Under the pieces are notes generated by a model, which saw only the letters and a list, made by a program, of their open reading frames with translations, was not told the origin of the DNA and did not search any database. This document shows, one piece after another, positions 22,787 through 32,591 of a DNA stretch of 64,000 nt (positions are counted from its first letter, which is position 1; each line of letters begins with the position of its first letter). The position numbers were made by a program, and so were the translations under genes. The DNA comes from Planctomycetales bacterium ZRK34. GTDB lineage: Bacteria; Planctomycetota; Phycisphaerae; Phycisphaerales; Zrk34. The stretch lies in assembly GCA_014873095.1 (NCBI GenBank), contig CP050848.1, forward strand, positions 2,973,850 to 3,037,849, read 5' to 3'.

Positions 22787-24907
22787 TCAGGCGCGCCGGC
22801 GTCGGATCATCGCGGCGCCAGCCAGGGCCAGCAGGCCGAACGTCGAGGGTTCGGGGATGGCGGTCACGGTGAAGTTGTCGAAGGTGACAGTGCCTTCGAT
22901 ACTGCGGCTGAACACACGCATGCCCGCGGAGCCGGGGCCGAGAATTTTGGCGCTGTTGGTGTCGAGGTAGGTCATGTCCGCGAAGGGATTCGAGAAGTCG
23001 GCATTCAATGAGGCGATCCCGTGAAGCAGCACATCGCCATCGACGTTGATCGCGCTGAACAGCAGGTAGATGTCAACATTCAGCGGAATGCTTTCGCCGA
23101 GGTCGAACTCATCAAGCACGGCGAAGCTCGGGTTCTGTCGGCCGATCTGAATCAGGTCGTTGGAGGTGTCCAGGCGGAAGGTGTACCAACTGCCGTCACC
23201 GGAATCCGAGACGCTGGTTTCGCGGAGGACCAGGCCGCCGACCATGTCGGCCGTGGTGTTCATCACGGTGGTGACGGCGACGTCGGCCCATTCCTGTCCA
23301 GCGGTGTAGCTGTCGAAGTCGATCGTGGCGATGCCCTTCTGAACGCCGGAACTGGTCGTGCTCGTGAAGGTGTAAGTCTGATCGGCGACGGACTGGCTCA
23401 TGCCGGTGTCGTTGTAGCCGGTCATGCGGACAGCCTGGTTGTCGTAGTAGTCGTCGTAGAACAGCAGGTTGGTTGACTGGTTGTAAACGCGCAGACTGTC
23501 GAAGGTGGCTCGTGAGCCGGAGGCGGAGTTGTTGCTGCGGAAGCCGACGCCGCCGGCGCGGGTGATCGCGCTGGCATCGGTGTCGAGAAAGTCCAGTTCG
23601 CCGGCGACGGAATTGGCGTCGGAGGATCCGGTGTACAGGCGGGCGCGGATGCGGACATTGTCGGTGCCGGCGTCGGATTCGTTTTCGACGGTCACACGCA
23701 GCAGACGATCCGTGGGGTTGGCCAGTGACGAGGTAGCCACGGTCGCCAGCTGTGTCAGCGTGCCGTTGTTGGAGCGGTAAAGGACGAGGTTGTCGCCTTC
23801 CACGCGGACGTGGTAGTAATCGCCGGAGGCGGTGTCGGTGATGCCGCGAGAGCGGAGGATCAGGCCGTTGAGGTTGCCGGAGCCGCCGGAGTAGCGGGTG
23901 AGTGTTTCCGCGGTGACATCACGGAAGGAGCCGCGATCGATCAGGGTTGTGTCCGCGAGGCTGGCGACAGCGACGCCGCCGGCGGTGTTGTACTTCTGCT
24001 GATATTCACTGGAACCGTCGTTGTTCGAGACCATGCCCGGATCGGTGTAGGCCGCGAAGCCGGTGGGCTGTGTGCCGGAGACCCCCGCGAAGTCAGCCGA
24101 GTAAATCGGATCGGCGCGATCGATCACATCGGCGAAGCTGGTGCCGACACGAAGCTGATCGAAGATGAATGTGTCGCCGCTGTTCAGACGCGCGCTGCGC
24201 AGCGCGACGAAGGCGGAGGTGTCCAGGCTGATGCCGCTGTCGGAGTTGGTGGTGACCGAGGTGTTGTAGCCTTCGGTGATGTTGGTCGGATTGACGTAGA
24301 GCGTGGTGTTGTTGTAGTTCGTGCCTTTTGTGGTTTTGACGACGACGAAGTAGGTCTGCTCGTTGACGATGTTGACGCCGGAGTCGACCCCGCCGCCGGT
24401 GCCGTTGCGGATGGTGAGCTGACGACCGCTGTCGGGAACGTTGTCGACGACGCTGATGTTGGGATTGTCGCCGTTGTTGTCCAGGCCGAGTTGGAAGAAT
24501 TCGTTGCTGCTCAGATTCGCGGTGCGATACAGAAAGCTGTAGTAGACCGTGCCGGTGGCGGGATTCATCTCGCGGTTGGCCACGACCGGATCAAGGTTGC
24601 TGGTGCCATCGTACTGCACCGCCTGGGCGCCGCCGTCGACCTGGACGCTGCCGCCGGCATAATCCAATGCCGCAGCAATGACGTTGACCTGGCTGTCGCT
24701 GACGTCCACGACATCCCAGGCCCCGGCCCAGTTGCTGCCGGAGGTTTGACCCTGCAACGTGCCGAGCGTCGAGGATTCAAAATCATCCGCTGCCAGGATC
24801 GCGGCTGACGTCATCACGGGCATGGCCGCCAGCGACAACGCCGCAACCGCCAGGGCCGCAGTCTTGTGAAATCCGCCACGCAAACGGTGGATATGGTTCT
24901 CTCGCAT
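22787..24907 (-). CDS. Large secreted PEP-CTERM protein
   Basis: A 706-residue extracellular protein. A signal peptide with a long n-region ends near MTSAAIL (residues 1-37). The bulk is beta-rich, with two or three laminin/concanavalin-like repeats marked by DDFESSTLGTLQGQ, ADFAGVSGTQPTGFAAY and YDDYYDNQAVRMTGY. The last 25 residues are a PEP-CTERM sorting signal: AIPEPSTFGLLALAGAAMI, then RRRRA. Such proteins are cleaved and anchored by an exosortase and belong to the exopolysaccharide or biofilm surface. No exosortase gene is in the window. The start has AAAGGAA 8 nt upstream. It is the longest of four PEP-CTERM proteins here. Confidence 0.88.
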   Translation of the reverse strand: MRENHIHRLRGGFHKTAALAVAALSLAAMPVMTSAAILAADDFESSTLGTLQGQTSGSNWAGAWDVVDVSDSQVNVIAAALDYAGGSVQVDGGAQAVQYDGTSNLDPVVANREMNPATGTVYYSFLYRTANLSSNEFFQLGLDNNGDNPNISVVDNVPDSGRQLTIRNGTGGGVDSGVNIVNEQTYFVVVKTTKGTNYNNTTLYVNPTNITEGYNTSVTTNSDSGISLDTSAFVALRSARLNSGDTFIFDQLRVGTSFADVIDRADPIYSADFAGVSGTQPTGFAAYTDPGMVSNNDGSSEYQQKYNTAGGVAVASLADTTLIDRGSFRDVTAETLTRYSGGSGNLNGLILRSRGITDTASGDYYHVRVEGDNLVLYRSNNGTLTQLATVATSSLANPTDRLLRVTVENESDAGTDNVRIRARLYTGSSDANSVAGELDFLDTDASAITRAGGVGFRSNNSASGSRATFDSLRVYNQSTNLLFYDDYYDNQAVRMTGYNDTGMSQSVADQTYTFTSTTSSGVQKGIATIDFDSYTAGQEWADVAVTTVMNTTADMVGGLVLRETSVSDSGDGSWYTFRLDTSNDLIQIGRQNPSFAVLDEFDLGESIPLNVDIYLLFSAINVDGDVLLHGIASLNADFSNPFADMTYLDTNSAKILGPGSAGMRVFSRSIEGTVTFDNFTVTAIPEPSTFGLLALAGAAMIRRRRA

Positions 24908-25055
24908 CTCTCGTTCCTTTACTGGCCGGTATCTGTGGTATCACTCGGTCATGACACAGATGCCATGCCGTACAGACATATGATCACCGCAGCGAAAAAT
25001 TGTGCATCGGGGGGTAATTTCTGGTGGATGCCCTGATGTTGAGTTGTGGGCGATG

Positions 25056-25958
25056 CTAAAAGAGCTTGTCATCACGTCGTTTACGGTCGTCGATCCGTCG
25101 GCCGACTTCGATCGTCACCGACTTGTCCGCCCCCGCGGTGGCTTTGGCGTAGTCCGGCACGCCTTTGGGATAAACCGCCCGGCAGTCGCGTGGCTCGACC
25201 GCCTCGCCATTGATCCGCATGTTCGAAAACGTCACCGTCAACACCGGAATCCGGTCCGGGTCGATCGCCGCGCCGTAGAGTTCCACGAACGAGGCCGTCT
25301 TGTCGTCGAGTTCGAGATCATCGCCTTCAAACCGCAGCGCGCCGATGAATGCGTGGTCGTCGGTCTGGTGGTCGTGCACGAAGCAGCCGACCCATGTGTA
25401 GTCCTTGCCGTCGACCTGCTCGGTGTCCATCCGCAGCAGTTCGTAGGTGTACTTGCCGGGGCCCCATCGCAGCGGGCGGCGCACGGAAATGAAATCACCT
25501 TCATACCCGCCGGACTCGCACACGCCTTCGTCAGCGGTGCGCACCGCATCGAGGCTGCGCTCGCCCCAGCGTGAGAAGATCGCCCCGCGCCCCAGCCCGT
25601 GTCGCCACTGGCGGTCGCCGCGCTTGTGTGCCCGGCCCAGTTGCGTCTGCACCCCGCCGTAGAACTTCTGCCCGTCGAAATTCGCAATGCCGATCGGCGC
25701 GATGTACAGCTTGATCGCCGGGTCCAGGTCGTCGCCGAGTTTGCCTTTGATCTCGAAGTCGATCCGGTAGCTGACAAAGTCGCGGTCACGACCCAGATCC
25801 CACCAGAGATCCACCAGGTGCCACGGCATCTTCTTGTACGCCGCCGGTTCTTCCGCACGGGTCGGCAATCCCGGCAACAACAGCATCATCACAGCGATCG
25901 TCCCTATCGACATCACACGGCATCGGTTCATTGGCATGGCGCGGGTCTCCACAGTCAA
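25056..25958 (-). CDS. Secreted protein of unknown function
   Basis: A 300-residue protein, exported by a signal peptide (residues about 12-36, ending LPTRAEEP). An internal Met at residue 10 or 16 could be the true start. The mature part opens with KMPWHLVDLWWDLG and has many aromatic and Gly residues in a beta-sandwich-like pattern (KFYGGVQTQLG, YEGDFISVRRPLRWGPG). Layout recalls secreted DUF3472-like proteins, but I cannot confirm it. It is divergent from the GHL6-type glycosidase at 26124, with which it may share control. Confidence 0.7.
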   Translation of the reverse strand: MTVETRAMPMNRCRVMSIGTIAVMMLLLPGLPTRAEEPAAYKKMPWHLVDLWWDLGRDRDFVSYRIDFEIKGKLGDDLDPAIKLYIAPIGIANFDGQKFYGGVQTQLGRAHKRGDRQWRHGLGRGAIFSRWGERSLDAVRTADEGVCESGGYEGDFISVRRPLRWGPGKYTYELLRMDTEQVDGKDYTWVGCFVHDHQTDDHAFIGALRFEGDDLELDDKTASFVELYGAAIDPDRIPVLTVTFSNMRINGEAVEPRDCRAVYPKGVPDYAKATAGADKSVTIEVGRRIDDRKRRDDKLF

Positions 25959-26123
25959 TCTGATTGAATCGGTTGACGGGTGATGCAGTATATGAACGCC
26001 GGACGGATAAAGCGGCCGGGCAACGAGTTTTGCAATGGCCGAATCGGATCGACGTTGTATTGCTGCGATGTGTCGGGGCGTGCGCGTTGTTGGTTTAAGT
26101 CATCGATCTGGGTGTTATTCATC

Positions 26124-28187
26124 ATGAAATTCGCAAGGCAATTCGGAATTCTGGCGCTGGTCGGGTGTTTTCTGGTCGGTTGTGACACGACTGGCGATCG
26201 GGCTGCGGTCAACACATCGCCGGCAGTTGACGGCAACTGGTACCAACGCAGCATGCTGTGGCTGCATGAAGATCATCACACGCAGGCGGCGCATGCCGTC
26301 GGCCGTGAGGCGGACCCCGCCGAGACTCGGCGGTTGATCGCGGAACTCGCTCCCGATGTGTTGCAGATTCACGCCAAGGGAAATCCCGGATGGACGACCT
26401 ATCCCTCGAAGGTGGGCTACACGCCGCCGAAGCTCGCCCGCGATGTGCTCGGGCTTTACCGTGACATCGCCCGGCAGGACGGCTACCACTGGTCGATCTA
26501 CTACAACATCGGCCGCGACGGCGAGATCATGCGCCGGCGGCCGGAGTTCAATCGCGATCGACCCGACGGCTCGGAATACGAGCGCGCGTTGTGTTATCAC
26601 AGCGGAGTTGGTCCACAGTACATCTGGCCGATGCTGCGCGAGATCATCACCGGGTATCAACCCGATGGATTCTGGTTTGACGGTTCCGTGTTCACCATCG
26701 CCAACTGTTACTGCCCGGTCTGTCGCGAGCGCTTCCAGCGCGAGCAGCAGCTCGACGCCCCGAAGCGCCCCGGCGACAAAGGCTGGTCGGCTTACAGCCA
26801 GATGCAGCGACAGATTTATCGTGAGTTCATCACGCAGACGTGTCAGCAGATTCACGCGGTTGATCCCGACTGCCTGGTGTCATTCAACTGGGCTTACTCG
26901 ATCCGCATGCCCGAGCGGCCGGACCCGGCGATCGCCTACCTGACCGGCGACATCGCCAATCATGTCGAAAAGCTTCCCGCCGAGGCCCACTGGTATGACT
27001 CGACGGGCTTGCCGTTTGACCTGATGACGACAGGGCACACGTTTACGCAGAACGATGCAGGCAAGCTCGCGGCGATCCCCAAGCCCGCCGCGCAGATTCA
27101 GCAGGAGATCGCCGTGATCATCGCCAACGGCGGGCGATTCAATCTGTGGGACAACCCGACGCCCGAAAGTGGGCTCAGGCCCGAGCGGTTTGAGGCGTTC
27201 AACCAATACGTGACGCCGTTTGTGCGGGCGCGCCAGCCGTGGTGTATGAACACGCAGCGCACCGCCGAGGTGTCGCTGCTGCACAACACTGCGTCGCACT
27301 ACGCACTGGCTGAGAAAACACGCAAACCTTTCAACCGTGCCAACAATCGCATCGATGGCGCCACCGAGATGCTCAGTCGTCTGCATCTGGATTACGAGAT
27401 GATCGGCGACTGGCGCCTGCACGCGCTGGATGTGCGGAGCCCGCTGCTGGTCGTTGAACACCCGCGGGCGCTATCCGCTGCCGACATCGACGCCATCAAA
27501 AAACTCATCGCTTCCGGGCGCGATGTGCTGATCACCGGCATGGGGCTCAACGCCAACAAAAAGCTTTGGCCCGTGTTCGGTATCGCGTCAATCGACTTCG
27601 CCAGTGGGTCCGAGCCGTTTACGGTGACCGTCGACAATCGCAAGTATGAACTGAACCACTGGTTGAATCGTATCACCGTCGCTGGTGCCGACGTGTTACT
27701 GACCGCGGTCGATGCTGATGGTAAGTTCACGCCGCTGCTGACCGCCCATCGCCACGGACGCTGCACAGCCTACTACATGCCGATCCCGCTGCTCAGCGCC
27801 CATCAGACCAACACGCCGCCGATCGGTTTCGTGAATGACGTGTTCGCGATGCTACGGCCGATGCGCGAGCGGGTGCTGGCCACCGACGCGCCGCCGAGCG
27901 TGCACGTGATCCTCCGCCAGCGCGGCGAGCAACGCATCGTCCACATGGTCAACATGAGCAAAGGCCATCGCATCATCACGTCGCGCAAGGGAACATATGA
28001 CGCCGCGGTGATCGATCGTCTCGAACCGGTTCCGCCGTGCCATGTGTCATTACAACTCGATCACAAGCCCCGCGCCGTGACGCTTCAACCGCAGAACCAA
28101 CCGGTTACGGGATGGCGCTACGCGAACGGTCGACTCGAAGTCGACTCGCCGTCGTTCGATGTGCATCAGATGATCGTGATCGACTGA
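26124..28187 (+). CDS. Lipoprotein glycoside hydrolase-like (GHL6 type)
   Basis: A 687-residue protein. The start is at 26124 (MKFARQFG); the frame is open earlier but without coding character. The signal ends in the lipobox FLVGC, so the protein is lipid-anchored. The first 330 residues are a TIM barrel of the hypothetical glycosyl hydrolase 6 / fucosidase-like group: DVLQIHAKGNPGW, YHWSIYYNIGRDG and QPDGFWFDGSVF (the strand that carries the likely Asp nucleophile), plus a CYCPVC pair that may bind zinc. The remaining part holds a glutamine-amidotransferase-like flavodoxin-fold domain (ARDVLITGMGLNANKKLWP), typical of the family, and a C-terminal beta domain. It converges, 3 bp apart, on the Gfo/Idh/MocA gene. 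Confidence 0.78.
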   Translation: MKFARQFGILALVGCFLVGCDTTGDRAAVNTSPAVDGNWYQRSMLWLHEDHHTQAAHAVGREADPAETRRLIAELAPDVLQIHAKGNPGWTTYPSKVGYTPPKLARDVLGLYRDIARQDGYHWSIYYNIGRDGEIMRRRPEFNRDRPDGSEYERALCYHSGVGPQYIWPMLREIITGYQPDGFWFDGSVFTIANCYCPVCRERFQREQQLDAPKRPGDKGWSAYSQMQRQIYREFITQTCQQIHAVDPDCLVSFNWAYSIRMPERPDPAIAYLTGDIANHVEKLPAEAHWYDSTGLPFDLMTTGHTFTQNDAGKLAAIPKPAAQIQQEIAVIIANGGRFNLWDNPTPESGLRPERFEAFNQYVTPFVRARQPWCMNTQRTAEVSLLHNTASHYALAEKTRKPFNRANNRIDGATEMLSRLHLDYEMIGDWRLHALDVRSPLLVVEHPRALSAADIDAIKKLIASGRDVLITGMGLNANKKLWPVFGIASIDFASGSEPFTVTVDNRKYELNHWLNRITVAGADVLLTAVDADGKFTPLLTAHRHGRCTAYYMPIPLLSAHQTNTPPIGFVNDVFAMLRPMRERVLATDAPPSVHVILRQRGEQRIVHMVNMSKGHRIITSRKGTYDAAVIDRLEPVPPCHVSLQLDHKPRAVTLQPQNQPVTGWRYANGRLEVDSPSFDVHQMIVID

Positions 28188-28190
28188 CGA

Positions 28191-29492
28191 TCAGGCCAGC
28201 TTGGTCTGACCCGGCACCGGCAGGGGGCACTCGGGCAGCGACGCATCCAGCCGCATCAGTTCGCTCGGCGGCGTCAGGTCGAGCTGCGAGGCGTTCACCG
28301 CCCACTTCCACGAAACCGCCCGGCCCGTGTATGCCGACATGCGGCCCATGATCGCCATCATCGTCGCTTCGGCCAGCCGTTTGCATTCGTTGATCGGCTT
28401 GTTCGAGCGGATGGCGCCCGTCAGGTCGGCAAACTGCTCGCGCCCGCCGCTGGAAAGTTCACCCGTCCATTTCCACGGGTTTTTCCCGGTGATGTAGCAA
28501 CCCCCGCGACTGAGCCACGCTTCGCCGTCCGGCCCGCCGAAGCGCTCGCCGACGATGTCGCTGCAGCCCTTGAGCTGACTGGCCCCGCTGCTGACGCGAA
28601 TGCCGCCTTCGTATTCGAACTCGACGGCAAAGTGATCGAAGATCGGACCCTTGTCATGGCGCTGCGCCTGGCCGCCGCGCGCCAGACATTTCACCGGGGT
28701 GCCCAGCACCCAGTTCATCACGTCCAGGTTGTGCAGGTGTTGTTCGACGTAATGATCCCCGCCAATCCACACGAAGTGCGGCCACGCCCGAAGCTGATGC
28801 TCCATGTCTGACATGCCCGGCTGCTTTGGTGTCCAGTGCCAGTCGACCATGCCGCCGTGCCAGTACGGATAGCCCGCGACCACCTTGCCGATCGCGCCGT
28901 CGTTGATCCGCTTGATCGTCTCAATGTAATGCGGCATGCGACGCGCCTGCGTGCCGATCACAATCGACAAACCCTTGCGGTCGGCTTCTTCATGCGCGGC
29001 GAACAGTTTGCGGATGCCCACCGGGTCCACCCCGCCCGGCTTCTCCGCGAAAATGTGCTTGCCCGCAGCCACGGCCTTGGTCATGTGATCCGGTCGAAAC
29101 CCCGGCGGTGTCGTCAGCGTCACCATGTCCACATCGTCGCGCGCCAGCACCTTGTCCGCCGCGTCGAAGCCGAGGTACACATCGTCCGGCTTCACCTTGA
29201 CCTTGCCCTTGGCCGCCTCGTACTTGCCCCAGTAGGCCTTGGGATTGTTCAGCGTGCCGAGAAAGCTGTCGACCTTGTCCTGAAACATGTCGGCGATGGC
29301 GACGATCTCGATATCACCGCCGGCGATGAGCATGTCGCGCGCATCGATCGAGCACCGGCTGCCGGCGCCGATGATGCCGACGCGGATCTTGCCGCTGCCC
29401 TGTGCATAAGCGCGCGACCCGAGCGTCGCGGCCGTCGTCAGCGCTGCTGCGCCCAGTCCAAACCCGCGCCGTGTGATGGATGTCGATGACAT
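28191..29492 (-). CDS. Gfo/Idh/MocA oxidoreductase with Tat signal
   Basis: A 433-residue NAD(P)-dependent oxidoreductase. The twin-arginine signal is TRRGFGLGAAALTTAAT, so the protein is exported folded with its cofactor. The Rossmann motif is VGIIGAGSRCS (residues about 38-48). The catalytic EKP is complete in HIFAEKPGGVDP near residue 152, and a C-terminal alpha/beta domain has WHWTPKQPGMSDMEHQ with a likely substrate His. Planctomycetes have dozens of such exported paralogues, thought to act on sugars and cyclitols of complex glycans. Start ATG 29492 has GGAGG 7-9 nt upstream. Confidence 0.92.
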   Translation of the reverse strand: MSSTSITRRGFGLGAAALTTAATLGSRAYAQGSGKIRVGIIGAGSRCSIDARDMLIAGGDIEIVAIADMFQDKVDSFLGTLNNPKAYWGKYEAAKGKVKVKPDDVYLGFDAADKVLARDDVDMVTLTTPPGFRPDHMTKAVAAGKHIFAEKPGGVDPVGIRKLFAAHEEADRKGLSIVIGTQARRMPHYIETIKRINDGAIGKVVAGYPYWHGGMVDWHWTPKQPGMSDMEHQLRAWPHFVWIGGDHYVEQHLHNLDVMNWVLGTPVKCLARGGQAQRHDKGPIFDHFAVEFEYEGGIRVSSGASQLKGCSDIVGERFGGPDGEAWLSRGGCYITGKNPWKWTGELSSGGREQFADLTGAIRSNKPINECKRLAEATMMAIMGRMSAYTGRAVSWKWAVNASQLDLTPPSELMRLDASLPECPLPVPGQTKLA

Positions 29493-29588
29493 GACAAACC
29501 TCCAGAGGGATGAAGTGTGGTGCGATATTTTATAACAATACTATCAAACAACGCAAGCGATGTGGCGCGATACAACCACTCGCATCAA

Positions 29589-29618
29589 GCCCGATGCTGA
29601 GCCCCGCGAAGCGTCGGG
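29589..29618. repeat. Gene-end palindrome, copy 2
   Basis: CCCGATGCT and AGCGTCGGG arms, just past the 3' end of the minus-strand esterase gene at 29623. It is the reverse-oriented relative of copy 1. Confidence 0.6.
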
Positions 29619-29622
29619 GTCA

Positions 29623-30543
29623 TCACTTCAGGTATTGATCAAAGAATTCAGCCGCCAGGTCGGCGGTCTGGTCCAGCCAGGGTTGCGACATCCAGAACGG
29701 GTGCGGCGCCCCCGGAAGCGTCGCCAGGTCGGTGTGAATGCCGAGTGTTCGCAATTTTGTCTGCATTTCGGGGCGGCCGATTTTGTGCGTGTCGTGCTCG
29801 GCTTCGATGAACAGTGTCGGCGGATCGTGTGCATCCACGTGCGTGATCGGTGAAGCCTGTTTGTACACATCCGGCTTTTCGGCGCATGTGCCACCGAAAA
29901 ACGCCACCGCATGTTTACCGATCTTCTCGCCATATGCTGATACGAGGTCCATCGTCGCCGCCATGACGATGCACGCCTGCACCTTCGTCGATACACCGGC
30001 CGAGCCGCCGTCGCCTTCGAGTGCCGCATCGTCGCCGGTCATGCCGACGAGCCCGGACAGGTGGCCCCCGGCCGACCCGCCGATCACGCCGATGTGATCG
30101 ACATCAATGTGATACTTCGCCGCGTTGGCACGCAGGTATCGCAGGGCTGCCTTGCAGTCGTGCAGCGCCGCCGGGTATTTGGCTTCGCCGGACAGTCGGT
30201 AATCGACCAGGGCACAGACATAACCCCGTACCGCGAGGCGTTCGGCGAGCGGCTTGCTGTGTTCGATGGTGCCTTTCCACCAGCCCCCGCCGTGAATAAA
30301 CAGAAGCGCCGGCATCGGCGTGCTCGCCTTGGCGTGATCCGGCACATACAGATCGAGCGTCACCTCACGATCACCGTATTGAGCGCACACAAGTTTTGTG
30401 TGCAGCGTAACGCCCTGAGGTGTCTGCGGCTTGACCAGTTTGAAGCGAGGCTTCGTTGGAGCCGCGTCCGCCGCCCACGCTGATGAACCACCCATCAGAA
30501 CAACTCCCATCACGATGAACGATGCGATCACGTGGCATTGCAT
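29623..30543 (-). CDS. Secreted alpha/beta-hydrolase (esterase, BD-FAE type)
   Basis: A 306-residue exported hydrolase; signal peptide 1-24 ends SSAWAAD. The oxyanion motif is FIHGGGWWKG (residues about 80-89), the nucleophile Ser sits in GGSAGGHLS near residue 155, and the acid and His are likely in FIEAEHDTHK and GAPHPFW. This is the hormone-sensitive-lipase-like / BD-FAE group that includes feruloyl and acetyl-xylan esterases. It probably removes acyl groups from polysaccharides outside the cytoplasm, in line with the neighbouring glycosidase and oxidoreductase genes on this stretch. Confidence 0.9.
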   Translation of the reverse strand: MQCHVIASFIVMGVVLMGGSSAWAADAAPTKPRFKLVKPQTPQGVTLHTKLVCAQYGDREVTLDLYVPDHAKASTPMPALLFIHGGGWWKGTIEHSKPLAERLAVRGYVCALVDYRLSGEAKYPAALHDCKAALRYLRANAAKYHIDVDHIGVIGGSAGGHLSGLVGMTGDDAALEGDGGSAGVSTKVQACIVMAATMDLVSAYGEKIGKHAVAFFGGTCAEKPDVYKQASPITHVDAHDPPTLFIEAEHDTHKIGRPEMQTKLRTLGIHTDLATLPGAPHPFWMSQPWLDQTADLAAEFFDQYLK

Positions 30544-30849
30544 GACATGCTCCTGAAAAGATCATCAATCCAACGCCGCCGCCCGATGACCTAATGCGAT
30601 GTCAAATGTTCTGTCATATTCGAACTCAAATTCTAATGTTATTAAGAACATTAGAATTTATACGGTGCTTCGGAATGGAGAATGGGGCACGCAGTAGGTG
30701 GCAGAGTGTTTGGGGCTGGCGGCGTGCAGTGAGTTGCTGGCTGGGGCGTGGCAGAGGAATGCCGTCGGCTCGCGCACCGAACAAGCTGCGCAGTCGCATG
30801 GATGCGAGCCGGTTTTGTGTTGATTTTGGTCAGCGGCCGGTGAGGTATT
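30544..30849. other. Intergenic region with hairpin
   Basis: 306 bp without a convincing gene. The clear structure is the 13-bp inverted repeat at 30628-30659. The remainder, up to the PEP-CTERM stop codon at 30850, is ordinary high-GC sequence. Confidence 0.4.
30628..30659. repeat. Perfect 13-bp inverted repeat
   Basis: AAATTCTAATGTT (30628-30640) and AACATTAGAATTT (30647-30659), loop ATTAAG. It is AT-rich and lies about 90 bp upstream of the minus-strand esterase gene, so an operator is more likely than a terminator. Confidence 0.8.
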
Positions 30850-32205
30850 TCAGGCGGTGCGTCGGCGAAGCAGGGCCAGCGCGCCGAGGGCGAAGGTGGC
30901 GAAGGTCGCCGGTTCGGGGATCAGAGCGAAGCGGATTTCACCCAGGCCCCAGCCGTCGGTGTCGTTGGCGCCGCTGATGCTGACGCGGTTGAATTCGAAG
31001 GGTGTCCGCGCCCCGTAGAAATCATTGGAGATATTGCCGACGGCCAGATCGAACGCTCCTTGCTCGACACCGTCCAGATAGAACGTGAAGGTCATGGTCT
31101 GGCCGGCCTGGTCGATGAAGGTGACGCCGAACTGATCCTGCACGGATTCGAAGTCGATGGTATAGGTCGGCCCGCCGTCCATGCGAAATTCTGACAACTC
31201 GCTGAGGCCGTCGGCATTGTCATCGTCGAGAATGGCGAAGCGTCCCTCGGTGCCGTCGACATAGGCGACGGTGCCGCCGACGTAGAACAGGCCCTTGCCG
31301 TTGGGGGTGTTTTGATTCTGCTCGTCGGATTGGTTGGTGGCGGCGGTGGCGGAAACGGAGGTGACGCCGTTGCTGGTGAAGTAAGTATTGGTGGTGGGAT
31401 TGTCGGCGTTGGTATCGAGATACCCAGCCGCGAGAGATTCGAAATCCAGCACCGTTTGCGTCGTCGGTTCGAACTCGGCGGCGGCGAGTTGCCTGATCGG
31501 GGTGTAGTCGACGGTCAGCGTGGGGCGGTTGCTGCCGGCATCATCGGATGCCAGGCGGAGCAGCGCGTTGATCGCACCGGCCTCGGTCGTCAGGGAGCTG
31601 ACAATCAGCGTGTAGATCTGGCCGGGATTGTCGATGGCGGTTTCGAGTGTGCTGACGAAGTTGCCGGTGGTATCGCTGAGGCTGATGTCGTGGCTGGTGT
31701 TGGCAGCGTAGCTGTCGGTGGTGGATGACAGTTGAGCGCCGAGGCCGGTGCTGGCCCCGCGGACGAAAGCGGGCGACCATGCGTTACCGGATGAGTAGAC
31801 ATCCCAGTCGACTTCGGACTCAACCACATCCTGGGTGCTTGCCCAGACTTCCAGTCCCTGGACGGCGCCGTTGTTGACCGTGTTGGCATGGAGCGTGAGT
31901 ATGACATCGTCGATGTGGGCGCCGGAGGGAAGGCCGGTGCGGAACGCGTCGATGTTGAAGCCGAGAACGGGGCGCAGTGACAGTAGATCCGATGAGTCGT
32001 TGTAGCCGGCGAAGAATTCAGAGCGGTTGTATTGAATGCCACCGAAGGTATCTGTCGGGACGCGGGTTCCCTCGGACATGTAACTACCGATTTCGCCGGA
32101 GTCCAGCGTAATCGTGATCGTGTCACCGATGGTGGAATTCGTCAGTGTCCCCACGATCGCCAGCCAACATACCACGGCGATTACTCTTCCCATTTGATTG
32201 AACAT
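30850..32205 (-). CDS. Secreted PEP-CTERM protein with DNRLRE-like domain
   Basis: A 451-residue exported protein; the signal peptide ends near residue 27 (NSTIGDT). Residues about 30-235 look like a DNRLRE-type beta sandwich: RPVLGFNIDAF, HIDDVILTLHAN, LEVWASTQDVV and LLRLASDDAG...RPTLTVDYTP. A second beta domain (residues about 250-420) has calcium-type Asp-rich loops (DDDNADGLSELSEF). The end is a PEP-CTERM tail: IPEPATFATFALGALALL, then RRRTA. It is expected at the cell surface or in the matrix after exosortase sorting. An AT-rich palindrome lies 180 bp upstream of its start. Confidence 0.85.
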   Translation of the reverse strand: MFNQMGRVIAVVCWLAIVGTLTNSTIGDTITITLDSGEIGSYMSEGTRVPTDTFGGIQYNRSEFFAGYNDSSDLLSLRPVLGFNIDAFRTGLPSGAHIDDVILTLHANTVNNGAVQGLEVWASTQDVVESEVDWDVYSSGNAWSPAFVRGASTGLGAQLSSTTDSYAANTSHDISLSDTTGNFVSTLETAIDNPGQIYTLIVSSLTTEAGAINALLRLASDDAGSNRPTLTVDYTPIRQLAAAEFEPTTQTVLDFESLAAGYLDTNADNPTTNTYFTSNGVTSVSATAATNQSDEQNQNTPNGKGLFYVGGTVAYVDGTEGRFAILDDDNADGLSELSEFRMDGGPTYTIDFESVQDQFGVTFIDQAGQTMTFTFYLDGVEQGAFDLAVGNISNDFYGARTPFEFNRVSISGANDTDGWGLGEIRFALIPEPATFATFALGALALLRRRTA

Positions 32206-32385
32206 GCGTATTCTCCAACCAGAAACGTGCTGTCATGCTGCGATTGCGAAACGACCTCTAACGACCTCTGCGGTGAAAACTACCTGCCGCACATGGTAAA
32301 CCTGATCAGTGGAGCCAGTTTCTCAATATTTCTGAAAATAATCCAGTGCCGAATGATAAACCACTTTAAACAGCCGGCAAAGATA

Positions 32386-32404
32386 AGTATTTAGGCTAAA
32401 TACT
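32386..32404. repeat. Palindrome AGTATTTAGGCTAAATACT, copy B
   Basis: Same sequence as at 14803-14821; identity extends two more bases (AA). It lies 180 bp upstream of the start of the PEP-CTERM gene 30850-32205. Confidence 0.8.
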
Positions 32405-32520
32405 AAATATGTTTGAGTGTGCTAACACGATTTAAATGATAGTGTTATGGCGCATGCGGGGCGTGCGATATGCTGGTGGCCGGTTGGGGGCGGATAGCCC
32501 TGTTGGGTGGAAAACGGGTA

Positions 32521-32552
32521 CCAGACGCTTCGGCTGTGCCTCAGCGTCGGCG
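32521..32552. repeat. Gene-end palindrome, copy 3
   Basis: CCAGACGCTTC and CAGCGTCGG arms, 40 bp past the topA stop codon. It shares the leading GTACCAGACGCTTC with copy 4 at 48261. Confidence 0.6.
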
Positions 32553-32591
32553 TTGGGGGGGGAGGTGATGAGATGGTGGGATAGGCCGGGG

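Larger units (their letters stand above)
32206..32591. other. Intergenic region between topA and the PEP-CTERM gene
   Basis: 386 bp without a gene. It holds the second copy of the 21-nt palindromic sequence (32386-32406) and a gene-end palindrome (32521-32552). Confidence 0.5.
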
